Assembly (NCBI GenBank): GCA_009838385.1
Contig: VXRS01000087.1
Span: forward strand, 1-5,523
Length of the DNA stretch: 5,523 nucleotides
DNA from: Dehalococcoidia bacterium
Lineage (GTDB): Bacteria > Chloroflexota > Dehalococcoidia > Tepidiformales > Tepidiformaceae
Direction: 5' to 3'
A program made the translations under genes and the position numbers. Positions 4,545-5,523 of the stretch are shown one piece after another (the stretch's first letter is position 1; each line of letters begins with the position of its first letter). The notes under the pieces are model-generated. The model did not search any database and was not told where the DNA came from. It saw nothing but the letters and a program-made list of their open reading frames with translations.

Positions 4545-5523
4545 TTGGCATCGCCGGCGCCGGGCGGGGCGCCTCATCCGTACATTCCCGCCACTGAGGC
4601 CGATCGCGCGCGCATGCTGGAGCGCGTCGGCGTGGCCGACCTCGACGCGCTGTTCGCGGACCTGCCGGCGGCCATGCGAGACCCGGCCATCGACCTTCCC
4701 CCCGCGCTCACGGAGCCGGAGCTCATCGCGCTGCTGGAGGAGCGCGCCGGGGAGAACGCCGGTGCCTCGATGCCGAACTTTCTCGGGGCGGGCGCCTACC
4801 GGCGCTCGATCCCGGCCGTTGCCGCGCACCTGACCTCCCGTTCCGAGTTCGTAACGGCCTACACGCCGTACCAGCCGGAGATCAGCCAGGGAACGCTGCA
4901 GTCGGCGTTCGAATACCAGTCGGTGGTGTGCGAGCTGACGGGGATGAACGTGTCGAACACGGGCCTCTACGACGTGGCCAGCGCCACGGCCGAAGCCTGC
5001 CTCCTGGCGACGCGGGCGACGAGGCGCGGCGCCGTTGCCCTGCTTGAGCCGATTCACCCCGGGACGATCGAGGTGGTTCGCACGTACACGCGCGGCGCCG
5101 GACTGCGCGTCGACATTCTGACGTCAGCGGATGCGGTGAGCGAAGAGTACGCCTGCCTCGTGGTCCAGCAGCCAGACTTCCTGGGGGCGATCGTGGACCT
5201 TGAGCCGCTGGCCGAGGCGGCGCACGCCAACGGCGTGCTGCTGGTCACGGTGGCCGACCCGTTCGCGCTGGGCCTGCTGCGCTCGCCGGGAGACGCGGGC
5301 GCCGACATCGTCACGGGCGAGGGACGCGATCTGGCGGGCGCGCCGGCCTTCGGCGGGCCGTCGCTGGGGCTGTTCGCCGCACGAACGCCGTTCATGCGGC
5401 AGATGCCGGGGCGCATCGTGGGGCGCACACAGGAGCTGCACGAGCCGCCCGAGGGAGGCGAGCCCCGCACGGGCTATGTGCTCACGCTGCAGGCGCGGGA
5501 GCAGTTCATCCGGCGCGAGCGGG
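4545..5523 (+). CDS. gcvPA: glycine dehydrogenase (decarboxylating) subunit 1, partial at window end
   Basis: The first 326 residues of the alpha subunit of a split P-protein, which with GcvPB decarboxylates glycine and loads aminomethyl onto H-protein. Motifs in order: HPYIPATEADRARMLE (11-26), LPPALTEPEL (51-60), FLGAGAYRRSIPAV (79-92), TAYTPYQPEISQGTLQ (104-119), CELTGM (129-134), FGGPSLGLFA (near 270-280), MPGRIVG (287-293) and GYVLTLQAREQFIRRER (310-326). The window stops just before the usual SNICTN stretch; family members run about 440-450 residues. The PLP lysine is on GcvPB, expected next. The TTG at 4545 is 2 nt after the gcvH stop; the first downstream ATG (codon 24) would delete the conserved IPATEADR segment. 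Residues 142-151 read YDVASATAEA, where homologues commonly have YDGA; the Gly to Val change may be lineage-specific. No frameshift is seen. Confidence 0.95.
   Translation, partial: MASPAPGGAPHPYIPATEADRARMLERVGVADLDALFADLPAAMRDPAIDLPPALTEPELIALLEERAGENAGASMPNFLGAGAYRRSIPAVAAHLTSRSEFVTAYTPYQPEISQGTLQSAFEYQSVVCELTGMNVSNTGLYDVASATAEACLLATRATRRGAVALLEPIHPGTIEVVRTYTRGAGLRVDILTSADAVSEEYACLVVQQPDFLGAIVDLEPLAEAAHANGVLLVTVADPFALGLLRSPGDAGADIVTGEGRDLAGAPAFGGPSLGLFAARTPFMRQMPGRIVGRTQELHEPPEGGEPRTGYVLTLQAREQFIRRER

Noticed and set aside
4057..5057. Minus-strand open frames opposite gcvH and gcvPA
   Set aside because: They overlap strongly conserved glycine cleavage genes and show no recognisable protein features.
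1..5523. CRISPR array, tRNA or rRNA genes, insertion sequence ends, or a multi-gene defence island
   Set aside because: No spaced direct repeats, RNA gene signatures, transposase motifs or terminal inverted repeats were seen. The single toxin-antitoxin pair alone does not make a defence island.

Overview
The window is a GC-rich bacterial chromosome segment with tightly packed genes in two divergent blocks. The left block runs on the minus strand from about 2905 down to 44. The right block runs on the plus strand from 3024 past the right edge. High GC, a split P-protein gene (gcvPA) in the order gcvT-gcvH-gcvPA, and possible leaderless starts would suit Chloroflexota or a similar GC-rich lineage. 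That placement is only an inference, because no marker gene is present.

Minus-strand block, in order of transcription: (i) an unrecognised 305-residue soluble protein (2905-1988); (ii) a type II toxin-antitoxin pair, with an AbrB/MazE-fold antitoxin (1938-1702) overlapping a PIN-domain VapC-like toxin (1724-1329) by 23 nt; (iii) a Tat-exported, probably lipid-anchored molybdenum enzyme of the sulfite oxidase family (1294-44). A perfect 12-bp inverted repeat lies just before the antitoxin. One of its arms carries the antitoxin Shine-Dalgarno sequence.

Plus-strand block: gcvT (3024-4139), gcvH (4144-4542) and the first 326 codons of gcvPA (from a TTG at 4545, cut by the window end). Gaps are 4 and 2 nt, so this is a translationally coupled glycine cleavage operon. 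The P-protein removes CO2 from glycine and loads the aminomethyl group onto the lipoyl arm of GcvH. GcvT then transfers the one-carbon unit to tetrahydrofolate and releases ammonia. gcvPB, carrying the PLP-lysine subunit, is expected just beyond 5523.

The 118-bp divergent spacer (2906-3023) has no Shine-Dalgarno sequence before either outward gene. On each side a TANNNT hexamer sits 6-7 nt from a start codon, which suggests leaderless transcripts both ways. I found no RNA genes, CRISPR arrays, insertion sequences or convincing rho-independent terminators. No gene-free stretch exceeds 300 bases. I see no clear new multi-gene system. The most original items are the antitoxin hairpin, the divergent leaderless pair and the uncharacterised 305-residue protein.
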